Assembly (NCBI GenBank): GCA_030765045.1
Contig: CM060972.1
Coordinates: 61,047,773-61,111,772 of the forward strand
Length of the DNA stretch: 64,000 nucleotides
Direction: 5' to 3'
DNA from: Tenodera sinensis
Taxonomy: Eukaryota > Arthropoda > Insecta > Mantodea > Mantidae
Below the pieces are notes generated by a model. It was not told where the DNA came from. It saw only the letters and a list, made by a program, of their open reading frames with translations, and ran no database searches. This document shows positions 55,128 through 64,000 of the stretch, piece by piece (positions within the stretch are counted from its first letter, which is position 1; each line of letters starts with the position of its first letter). Position numbers and translations under genes: made by a program.

Positions 55128-57215
55128 GTATAATAGAATTGTGGCATAAAATTTATATAAAGAATGGTTGCTTATTTTGAAAGCTCTTAGAGCAGCAGAT
55201 TCTAGATTCTTACAGCATTTTTCTGATGAATGAGTGCTTTTATACAGCATGCCCACAAATTTGTGCATTAGCTTATCAGGTTCATATTCTTTGAACAAAT
55301 CAGGCACAAAAGAATTAACTAATGAAATTCTAAAAGTATCAGTTGATACACAAAATGTTAAGCAATCAGATGGTGCAAATACCATTGCTAATGCCCAAGG
55401 CATTCCAAATTGCTGCTGTTCTTAAATTTTAAGTTGAAGGTCCTCTATTCTGTATTGAAGTTCCTGAATGACCTTGTTGAGTTCACTGACTTGAACCAAT
55501 GAGTTTCCTTAAACATTTACCCATTAACCAAATGGTTCGGTAACAGGTTTATTGTGTCCAGTCCATGAAGAGGGCATGTAACTGAAAATTATGAAAGTGA
55601 AACTACAGTGCACTACACTATGATTTGGTGTTCACTTCTTAAAGTTATACATCTGAACACACATGGTGCACAAGTAGAGCTGGTCGCATGTTACAGCAGT
55701 TTAAGGGATATTCAACCTACACTGTACTTGGGTTATTCTTTTAAACCAATCCAATTTCTAATGTCGCTTTCAAATTTCTTTAGTTTCAATTTAGGCAGCT
55801 GCAAGTTGTTTCTGGCACTATGCATTTCGTTCAAGATGACATCACTTTGGTGTTTGCATCATCTTTTATGACCTCTTCAAAGTCAAGCATCTTTTGCAAG
55901 TTGCATGATCTTCCCACTCCATTTCTGCATCTTCATCTCTTTGTTTTACTTTTATTAAACTCTTCCTGGATTAATTCATCCATTTTGAATAATCGCTCTG
56001 CTTTATCATTAAATACTTCAGAGATATCTGTTATACCTTGTTTTTAGCTTGTGTACCTTCGTTTCTAATACATTAGCAGGAGGTGGGAAAAGTCTTCTAA
56101 TTTGTGTTCTTTAAATTGTCCATATTTCTCTTCTCCCAGTCCTGTCAGTTACCAAACGTGATGAATTCGAGATAAATAAGGCAAAAATGTATTAATTTTA
56201 ACACAAAATTGTAAACATTTCACTGGTTGCTTGCAAGATTTGTTACATAACGTGCTTCTTCTTCTTCTTTTTTTCCCCTCTCTCTCTCCTGTCGTCCAAC
56301 ATAAAAACTTAACTAGGGAAAGGAAGCACCAATTTGGAAAACAAATGCAGCTAAATCTACAAAACATGCTAATTTGGTGCAACACTTCAGTAATTCAAAC
56401 ACAAAATAATTTTGATAACAAATGAATTCTATACAATTGTACATCAAGAGATTAGAGGAGATGTAAACAAAGCACCGGTTTGTATCACTCTGCGGCAATG
56501 TGCATTTGCAATGACGCAACACAGTTGCCGCTAAGCATAGATATATGCATTTTACGCTACTAAAAGCACATATTTACTTGATCCAAATAACATGTAGCAT
56601 ATGGAAATTAACTACTAATGTCATCTCTGTTCACAATAACACTTTTTCATTTCCTGCTCACAAACTGGAAACCAATCTCCAGAAGCAGTGTGGAGGGAAG
56701 TTCATTTTAAATCTGGAGGATCGGGATCAGAGTTAACTTCCAACAGCACTTTGTTTAAGGTGGGGGTTCATTGTTAACAAATAACTGGTGAACTTTTCGA
56801 TGGATTGCAGATCTCACAATTCGTCACAAACTACATCCAACATTTGCCTGGCACATGGTTGCTTTTTGCTGGGAGTTCTGACTTAACCAACTGAGGATTT
56901 TTCTTTGCGTGTGCTGTACATACTTGCAACTGACACACCGGTAAACTTGGATGTTAATTTCATCACGTCTTCGATAGCAAGTTTGGGATATTTCTCACAT
57001 AACTTGTTAAACATGTTCAATATTATTGTCTTTTCACCACCTTGCAACGGTTTGCTGCACTTATGTTTCACAACACTCACTTGTTCCGCCATGTTAGCTT
57101 CATACTGAATAATGCGGGTGCAGAATGAATAGGCTGGTTACAGATTCACTTAACTGCATATTCTTGCACTTTAACTATGCTTAGTACACTTAGTTCGTGC
57201 TTTATCAAACATTAA

Positions 57216-57386
57216 GTGAGAGGCAAAGTGTAGGCAAAGTTTAAGAGGTAAGCGGAAGGTCTGTGGTTCAAATCCCAGTTGTGGCATTGAATTTTTAAGT
57301 TCCAGTTCTACCTCTCAAACTTTGCCCACGGCTTGTGTGTTTAAAAACACCAACAGTAAGTTTGTTGGCATAAATAAATAATAATT
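57216..57386 (+). repeat. tRNA-derived SINE with short inverted 5' segment
   Basis: The 5' part GTAGGCAAAGTTTAAGAGGT inverts the internal TACCTCTCAAACTTTGCCCA, then jumps to sense AAGCGGAAGGTCTGTGGTTC (B box) and the normal tail GTAAGTTTGTTGGCATAAAT. The A box is lost. Confidence 0.75.
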
Positions 57387-57439
57387 ACCATCTGAAGGTT
57401 ATTTAATCCTGGGATATAAAGTACTTACAATAGTAAGTC

Positions 57440-57646
57440 ACCATTGGGGTAATTTGTCTCTGATGTGAGACTGCCTTTGTGGTTTACCAGGAGAAATACG
57501 AACTGGTTTGAGAATTTAGTGCCATTCTGGCAGTTTATCACAATAGCTCAGTGGTAGAGCAGCTGCCCGGTAAGCGGAAGGTCTGTGGTTCAAATCCCAG
57601 TTATGGCATTGAATTTTTAAGTTCCAGTTCTACCTCTCAAACTTAG
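57440..57646 (+). repeat. tRNA-derived SINE head without the common tail
   Basis: Sense GGTTTACCAGGAGAAATACG, ATAGCTCAGTGGTAGAGCAG (A box), GGTTCAAATCCCAG (B box), ending TTCCAGTTCTACCTCTCAAA. It lacks the TTTGTTGGCATAAAT tail, so head and tail are separable modules. Confidence 0.78.
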
Positions 57647-57941
57647 TAACAGTATTTCTTCAAGGGACTATTGAGACAGCGAAAGTGTCAAGAGAGTGCA
57701 CTGTGGTCAAAACGTGGCTTTGTTTACGTCTCCTCTAATCTCTTGATGTACAGAGTATAGGTAATGTGCATTTGTGATTCAATCAGAATGCGCTTTGCTA
57801 GTGCATTGACATATCCTGACATCTATGTTTTCTAATGTGAGCTACATGGTGTTCTATTCTATTTATGTGTGCAATCATTTATAGACCTGAGCAACCAACA
57901 TATTCAAAATATAGTTTACAGCTCCCTCAACTTATACTTAA

Positions 57942-58956
57942 CCTCTTGAGGGATATGGACGTCATATCACGTCCATTTAAAATGGCGGATGAGCGATGTG
58001 GGCGTCCTGTGCGTTTAAGCATTTAACCCTTATTTATCCCTTATGCAACTCAACTTATTATAATTTTCCCTTTATGAAACATTTTAGTAAGGTCTATATA
58101 CTTTATTGGCTTACCTTAATATGTTCGTTCTGCAGTGATTTACCTCAAAACAGGGATAAACACACAAGGGTAGGTACATCTCCACATTCGCGAATTCCCT
58201 TCTTGCGGCACACGAAACACTTTCGAAATGGGCGGGACTTCTTTGCTGTTGGTGGTATCCTTTTAGGATAATGTTTTCCTTGAAGTCTGAGGGGTGCAGG
58301 GGTTTTGGATTTTCAACCCCCAACGTGGTATTGTTCAATTAGGCTGCGAGTTATTTATAGTCGGTAGTCAAGGTCGGTCATTGTCCTGTGTGGGTTTAGA
58401 GAGCTGTCCAAATCCCCAAACAATTGTATATGGTTATATCCAGTTGGTGCAAAAACTCCTTTTTATACCACTTCTCCCTTCAGCTACAAGCAGGAAAGAA
58501 TACGTATGTATTTCAACAAAGAAAGACACGGACTCTACTCAGTTACGAAACTCGCGTAAGCAAAAGTTGTAATGTTGATCTATTCTGATGACTAAGAGAC
58601 CACGCATGCAGTAGCGATTTATTACACAGGATGCTGACGCATTAGCCACACATACAATGGGTGTTTCTTTACTGAATCTTTCCGAGAACGAATATTAGAT
58701 GCATTCGAAAGAGCAAAGTTGACTTTTCACCACAGTGAAGCAAAATTGTGCCATTTCAATGTTTTGTAAATACAACTCAACTTTGCTGATGACGTACATT
58801 TATACTGCAAATAACGAGTTTTATACCAGTTTTTGTTTCATTAAAATAACTTAATATTTACACAAAATACAGCTGTGTATATACGAAGCGCATTTAAGAA
58901 TTTAAATGCTAGCAGTTCTCGGCTCGCGGACATTTAAATGGCCATCGCTCAAGAGG
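57942..58956 (-). mobile_element. piggyBac-like element, defective
   Basis: TTAA at 57938-57941 and 58957-58960; ends CCTCTTGAGGGATATGG and, inverted, CCTCTTGAGCGATGGCC. On the minus strand around 58210-58130, CFVCRKKGIR, an ECGDV piece and PLCVYPCFE (in two frames) are the C-terminal Cys-rich domain of a piggyBac transposase. The catalytic domain is gone. Confidence 0.88.
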
Positions 58957-59051
58957 TTAAAATGAATGCTATTCTTGAACATAACAGATCATTAATATGT
59001 TTCAAACTATTCCTTTGAAGAATGATGCAATTACAATGAATATAATTTCAG

Positions 59052-59155
59052 ACTGGAGCAGGCAAGAAGAAAGCAGGCTCGAGCAGCAAGAAAGTAATTC
59101 ATAAGGATTCAGAAAAGGCAAAAGGTCGTGGGACAGGAGATGAGGCTGAGAGCAG
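59052..59155 (+). CDS. FAM120A: FAM120A homolog, basic exon
   Basis: Acceptor ATAATTTCAG; TGAGKKKAGSSSKKVIHKD then EKAKGRGTGDEAES, donor GTGAGT with two bases left over. A lysine-rich segment. It starts 95 bp after a piggyBac-like insertion. Confidence 0.88.
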
Positions 59156-59231
59156 GTGAGTGATCATTGTCATTACCCGAGATATTTGCTGTTATATAGT
59201 TCGGAATAAAACAGGTTGTTACTCTTTACAG

Positions 59232-59469
59232 CACTTCTGCACCTACTTCTGTAATGCTGAACAAGAATGCTAAGGTTGGGAGCACTGCAGACAGTTCTAC
59301 TCCAGCTTCTGGGCAGTTTGATGATGCTACAACAGTTCCAGCATTGCCTGATTCCATTTCTAGTCCAGCTAAGGATAAAGAAGTTACTCTGCCGCTGTTG
59401 GACACTGTTGAGCACAAAGGACAAGGTGATGGTCCCCTTCTGGTGGGAGTGTCAACTTCTCAGAATTAA
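59232..59469 (+). CDS. FAM120A: FAM120A homolog, terminal exon with stop
   Basis: Acceptor CTCTTTACAG, 76 bp after the previous exon; completes Ser, then TSAPTSVMLNKNAKVGSTAD and a Ser/Thr/Pro/Asp-rich tail ending LLVGVSTSQN and TAA. VLNK near the C-terminus is also seen in vertebrate FAM120A. The tail is acidic and polar and probably disordered. Confidence 0.9.
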
Positions 59470-60110
59470 ATCTAAAAGCAGTTGTCAAGGAGGATGGAAC
59501 TTGTTTCTCCAGTTCAAGAAGCCTTTTATGTTTACTGTAGTTGTAGTGACCATTGCTTATCTGGCTTTTATTTATATCTTACAACAAATCTAAAACTTTT
59601 AGTAGTTTTAAATTTATTTCATTTAGCCTATCCAGCAGTATATCTTAAGTTTAAGATATAGGATATTAATGAAGTATTTGTAGATTTCTCTGCATTTTGA
59701 GCAATTATTTGAAAAAGTTTGCTAGGATTTTTGTAAGATGGTAAACCGAAATAATAATTCTTGTTCCATCAACCTTTTGACAGCTTTCACAGGAATAAAT
59801 GAAAGGGTCGCATTTATGTACTCAAGCAACGTGAAATTGTATCCAATATTCAAGGAAAACAAGCAGTGTCAAACTTAAGACACGTCTGTTAGAATTGTAT
59901 TTATTTCCATTGTAATGTAAGTTTAAGCATGTTTTAAACAGCTTTTTATAAGATTTATAAGCTGTTTTTAAATCCATAGTAATAGTTACGGTACGAGCAA
60001 TTATGTGAAATGTTAAGAGTGTTATTTTGGATTATAATGTTTTATCATTTTTTCTCTGTCTTTTTCTATTCTGTATGTAATTAATTGTAATAAAATTACC
60101 AAATGGAAGA
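59470..60110 (+). terminator. FAM120A: Probable 3' UTR with polyadenylation signals
   Basis: AT-rich sequence without repeats or ORFs follows the stop. AATAAA hexamers occur at 59794-59799 and 60089-60094; the second sits in TTGTAATAAAATT and is my preferred end. Much later hexamers at 63776-63781 and 63836-63841 could serve a longer 3' UTR. No transcript evidence is available. Confidence 0.5.
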
Positions 60111-63100
60111 GACTTGAGAAATTTAGCTGATCGCCCAAAAGGGCTTGAATCAGCATACTGCCCTTACTGTGATGATAAACCAAGACAACACGGAGAGACA
60201 ATGCTAGACTTGTTATGCAAGTGTGTTGTGTTTTGTAACTGAAGAAACAGTTTTTACGTTAATACGTGGAGCTTATTTTTGTTATACAAAATGACTGCGG
60301 GACTCATTCCCAGAACAGTGCTGCTAGTGGTAGTTTAAATGTTTGATTGCTGCACGCAACAGCTGAACATTTAACATGACAGTTGGATCACAGAACAACT
60401 TCACAGCATGATACCTATTTAACAAGAATAATTTAAAATGAGATGAAAGAATTGATCTATTTTTCTATATTTTGTTATATTGTTAAAGATATACATTGTA
60501 TTAATATGATGTAAAAAAATGTGATTTGCAGCCATGCATGATGCTGTATGACTTGTCTGGAGAAGGAACAGCTACCTCAGAAGGCAGAGAGCATATTTTA
60601 TGATGTCCTGCCTACTAGGGTAGTGGAATGTGTGAGCACATATTAACGTTAAGTTGGTATTGGAGTGGTTTAGTTGGTAATACAAGGCAAGCAGGGAGAA
60701 GCAAAAATCATTATCAGTAACAAATTGAAAATGCCACCCTTTAAAAGCCCAACAGAATTTACAGAAACACAAAGGTTGTGTTAACATTTTCGCTGAAAAT
60801 ACTGGTATTTAGTGTATTTTACAAAGAAAGCACTATACACTTAAAAGTTGGGGAAAAAATATGTATATTAAACACCTCAGTATTTTCATTAAACAAAAAT
60901 GGTTGATAAATTAAAAGCAATGAGTTTCACTTGCAAAACAATAGGAATCTTCAAGTTTCCTTTAACATAGTTTCTGTGACAAAAAGCCAAAGTCACTTTG
61001 GTTTGTTCCAAGTAGGATGTTTTCATGCCTATTAAATTTCTTGACATTCTGCATATGCAGTAGTTCCGCAGAGCAGATTGCAGACCAAAGACATTTTCTA
61101 ATTTAAACAAAAGTGACATAGTTCAATGATAACACGTCATTATCTTGACATTAAGTGCACAAAACAGGTTCTGTGTCAGTTATGACCACATGAGCCAGAA
61201 AAATAAAAGAAAACAAAAGGAAGTGTATTAATTTATGTTCTGAAGGAATTTCAAATCTTGCTGAACATAATATTTCCATCTCTAAAAATCTGAGGATAGC
61301 TTTCCTTAGATTTGCCCTTTTCCATGTACAGAAAGCATTGGAAAACCAAACATCTCATCACAAACCTCCTCTACATGAATCAAACTTTAGGGAAGTCTAT
61401 TACCCAGATTTGAGACACTGCTAATTAAATAATGGGAATTGCAGCTGTATTCCCAGCAAATAAAAATTGTAACAACTCTTGATCATACTGTAGTTAATTG
61501 TTATATTTAAAGAAAGTGGATAACGGAGCTATTATTTTCCTTACAGGGGCCCACTGTATGTCTTTTGGTAATGTATTTTATATGAGGCAAGTATAAGGAA
61601 TAAGAAATTACAACCTTCTGCACTTAGGTTTAAGAAATAGATTTGTAATTGAATTTTCTTCATGTGTTTATAAGTAACATAAAATGTCTTGTTAAACAGA
61701 CAGTAACTTCAAATGATGGTGTGTGAACACAATGAATTGAGCAAAACTTAAGTTGAAAGGAGGATCTAGACATAAAGCTGATAATTTTGAAAATAGGAGG
61801 ATCTAGCCGTAAAGCTGATAATTTGAAAATATATTTACACTATACCATCACATGGAAGAATAATTGTAAACTAAAATATCTGCAAAGAGAATGGTCGAAG
61901 GAGATGATAATCTACAGATACATAATATTTAGTGCATAATCTGCAAGCTGTATATTATTTTAATTCACAAAAATTAATAATTTAGTAGACCAGTAGGTTT
62001 CCTGACAATTGCTTGCAAGGTTACTTTCTTCAATATAAAAATAAAGTGTGTTGAGGGTAGATTAGTTCTGAACTTTTCCTTTATGCTACATATTGCAGTA
62101 GTTCTTAAACAATGTTGGAATTTCTTTTAGTATATGTACGTATGTATGTTATCCCCATTTAAAGCTTAAAAATGAAAAACAACTGCCATTTGTAGTGTTT
62201 TGAATTTAGTTGCAATTACAGATCAATTTCAGTTAATTTTAGCATTATTGTTTGCATTTTTTTTTAAAAATTCCTCTTAGAGGAGATTTTAATTAATTAC
62301 AATTACTGATACATTATCAATATAACATTGTATAATCCTTGAGATCTATATACTATGACAATTGAAAATGTTCTAGCTTAACTTTGTTTAATTGTATTTT
62401 CATGTGTATGAAATAATGTATCAAAAATGGTTACACAAAAATAGTGAAGCTTTCCTTTGAATTAAGTGCATATGTGCTTCATGCACCCAGTAATAAGTAA
62501 TATTTTAAGAAACTATAGAATTATATACAGTAAGAAAGTGAAATCTTTAAGCATGTTTCTGTTGATGTTCTTGGTTCTGAGGGGACATAACCCTCACTGT
62601 GTGATTGTTGCGCTTGAACTTTCAGACATAATAATTGTGTTTTGCAACCTTTTTGGGGAAGAATTTGGCTCTAAATGCTTATCTTTTTCCCCATTTGTAA
62701 TATTTGTTTCACGTTTGAACTTTTTATCGTATCATATCCACTGTCACCCATATAATAGTTCTACGAATAAGGATTTATGTAACAAAGTAACAAAAAAAAA
62801 TGTCAAAAAAATATATAATATATATAAAGTTAAAGTGGGCCCCTAATACCCCCTCTCCCCCCATTTTATGTGGTTTGATTGAACCGCAGAAGGGCCAAGG
62901 CCTCTCATAAAGAAACGTTTGTTTCTACATTTTAAAAATAGCATTCATTTTCTTGTGTTCCTCAATGCTATTGTAATTGTAAGATTATAAATAACATAAA
63001 AGCATATGGAGACATTTATTTTATGATTGAATAGTTGAAAAGAAAAATTATTTCAGCAATTATCATATAAAGCATGAACAAATTATCAAATTTCTAATTT

Positions 63101-64000
63101 AAAGTATGACGCTTGCCATACACAAATTGAAACAACTATTCTAGGCATGGAAAATAATCATTTGATTTTGATCTTCTAATGCGCAGAAAGGTTTCTCTCC
63201 ATTTGCTTTTAAATAATACAGTGTATAACCTTATCTGTAAAATGTTTAAAAGATATATTGCATATCCCAAGTTTTTATGTCTTAAACCAAATTATTATGG
63301 AGGTTTCTTGGATTTTGAAAATAGATGTAGCATCCACTTTGCAGGCATAAATTTTGGTGATGAGTGAAAAGTAAAGATATAAATCAGTTCTGTCTGTATG
63401 CAACCTTTAAAATCTAAGCTTAAAAGTTCAGGGTTATGTATATCAAGTAGATAACATTTGTTGTGCAAGTTGTTAATTTTAAATCAATTGGAGAACTGGT
63501 GTCGCATACATAGCCTCATTTATTAGATATACATAAGATGGTTAGAGACTGGTTCTATGTTCCCTTGGTACAAGAGGTTGCACAAATTCTGTTTAATGAG
63601 TAGACCTTTTTCTTTTCTTTTTAAGTGAAGATTCATATCTAAATTCAGGCGTGTTTTATATTTGGTACTCTTATAATTTTGAACTGTTTCACAACCTTCT
63701 TTTGGCCAGGGGGATAGGTATTGGTTGACATTGGTGTGGAAATTTAAAAAAAAAAATCAGTAAGTTTTGTGGTGTAATAAACTCTAAGGATGGTAACACA
63801 TTTATTTTTTTAAAGCATCCCTTCACAATAACTCAAATAAATCCTTAGTCCTAATCCTTTTTTCAGTGTTGCAGGTAATAGTTTTGAAGCTTAAATGCCC
63901 ACTTAATGCAATCACGTATTTAAATGCCTTGGCAACTACCCAAGAAATCAGGTTTAAATCTCCTAGCTGTGAGGGCAGTAACAGCTTAATGCTTAAAAAA
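60111..64000. other. Gene-free AT-rich 3' flank
   Basis: About 3.9 kb with no recognisable coding region, SINE tail or transposon terminus. The longest open frame (62466-62846) shows no family resemblance and looks fortuitous. It may be extended 3' UTR or intergenic DNA. There is a near tandem of AGGATCTAG..GTAAAGCTGATAAT at 61761-61825. Confidence 0.5.

Larger units (their letters stand above)
56430..57760 (-). mobile_element. IS630-like DNA transposon with TIRs
   Basis: TIRs TGTACATCAAGAGATTAGAG (56439 onward) and its inverse ending about 57752, continuing as GGAGAYGTAAACAAAG. Inside, minus frame 57092-56883 is the transposase N-terminus MAEQVSVVKHKCSKPLQGGE, with VMKLTSKFTGVSVASMYSTR as helix-turn-helix, then degraded sequence (CARQMLDV, MNPHLKQSAV). 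Same transposase family as 10896-11600. Two SINE insertions lie in its right half. Confidence 0.75.
7561..59469 (+). other. FAM120A: FAM120A homolog, 3' two thirds of gene (13 exons)
   Basis: Thirteen plus-strand exons join in one frame through GT-AG introns of compatible phase to about 733 codons and a TAA stop. The blocks LLYRPVRQ, FLTCMRSDTPLMLNPA, NDACGAPIPW, FDGKLF and GGQLEIAGVVVGSW are hallmarks of FAM120A/B/C (constitutive coactivator of PPAR-gamma-like). Family members carry an N-terminal XPG/PIN-like nuclease-fold domain, which is absent here and must be encoded upstream; the C-terminal part, rich in Gly, Arg and Ser, is the RNA-binding half in vertebrate FAM120A, a cytoplasmic RNA-binding scaffold linked to Src/PI3K signalling. 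The role in insects is not established. The vertebrate protein is about 1100 residues, so roughly 370 residues are missing from this window. Intron lengths are 86, 6440, 85, 10497, 5414, 2276, 7457, 113, 2139, 11198, 3924 and 76 bp. Confidence 0.93.

Noticed and set aside
55164..55463. Antisense open frames of 139 and 63 codons after the 54978 exon
   Set aside because: No recognisable domain, and stop-rich in the alternative frames; kept only as unassigned intron sequence.
57530..57600. Possible genuine tRNA gene
   Set aside because: A and B boxes are present but there is no cloverleaf acceptor stem, and the sequence continues into the SINE body shared by other copies.
62466..62846. 126-codon ORF near the right edge
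   Set aside because: AT-rich composition, no domain, ends in a low-complexity AT tract; probably chance.
1..64000. CRISPR arrays, bacterial operons or prophage
   Set aside because: No direct-repeat/spacer pattern, no dense collinear ORFs, and spliced exons throughout: this is eukaryotic nuclear DNA.

Overview
The window is animal nuclear DNA, most likely from a large-genome hemimetabolous insect; a cockroach or termite is my best guess. It is AT-rich, with one widely spaced multi-exon gene whose introns are packed with retrotransposons, tRNA-derived SINEs, mariner/Tc1-like, piggyBac-like and Penelope-like elements. The order is inferred from element types and gene structure, not from a marker gene.

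Host gene. Thirteen coding exons on the plus strand (7561 to 59469) can be joined with matching splice phases into about 733 codons ending in TAA. The product is the C-terminal two thirds of the insect homolog of FAM120A (constitutive coactivator of PPAR-gamma-like protein 1). The N-terminal XPG/PIN-like half must lie upstream of the window. Only about 2.2 kb of roughly 52 kb is coding. Introns are either tiny (76-113 bp) or long (2.1-11.2 kb), and nearly all mobile DNA sits in the long ones. A probable 3' UTR and quiet AT-rich sequence fill 59470-64000.

Mobile DNA, left to right. 0-2.5 kb: a transposase relic, a short LINE-derived retroelement and a solo LTR. 4.3-9.5 kb: an LTR-element leader with a primer-binding site, a dying mariner, two SINEs, and a Penelope-like relic with a hammerhead-type motif. 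10.9-14.1 kb: an IS630-like transposase, an open DUF7869-like ORF and a fold-back repeat. 15-25 kb: a Penelope relic, a SINE, a truncated LINE with target duplication, a 4 kb LINE split by a solo LTR, and a Tc-like element. 25.4-32.7 kb: a SINE, a solo LTR, a Jockey-like LINE split by a mariner, a second mariner and a LINE fragment. 33.9-40.5 kb: a head-to-tail short-retroelement dimer, a MITE, and a full-length LINE with an intact 1258-codon ORF and 16-bp target duplications, nested in an older LINE. 42-54.9 kb: a SINE, a 47-bp-arm hairpin, a Penelope-like element with RT and GIY-YIG parts inside a pogo-like element, relics, a GC-rich ORF1-type element and an antisense LTR. 56.4-59 kb: an IS630-like element with TIRs and a piggyBac-like element.

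Most unusual: (1) a nonautonomous retroelement made of a LINE 5' leader fused to the LINE 3' end, once as a head-to-tail dimer within a single target duplication; (2) a SINE family whose head is repeatedly inverted from one fixed breakpoint, with target duplications showing single insertions; (3) a SINE whose target duplication copies the sequence at a FAM120A splice acceptor; (4) hammerhead-ribozyme cores in Penelope-type termini.
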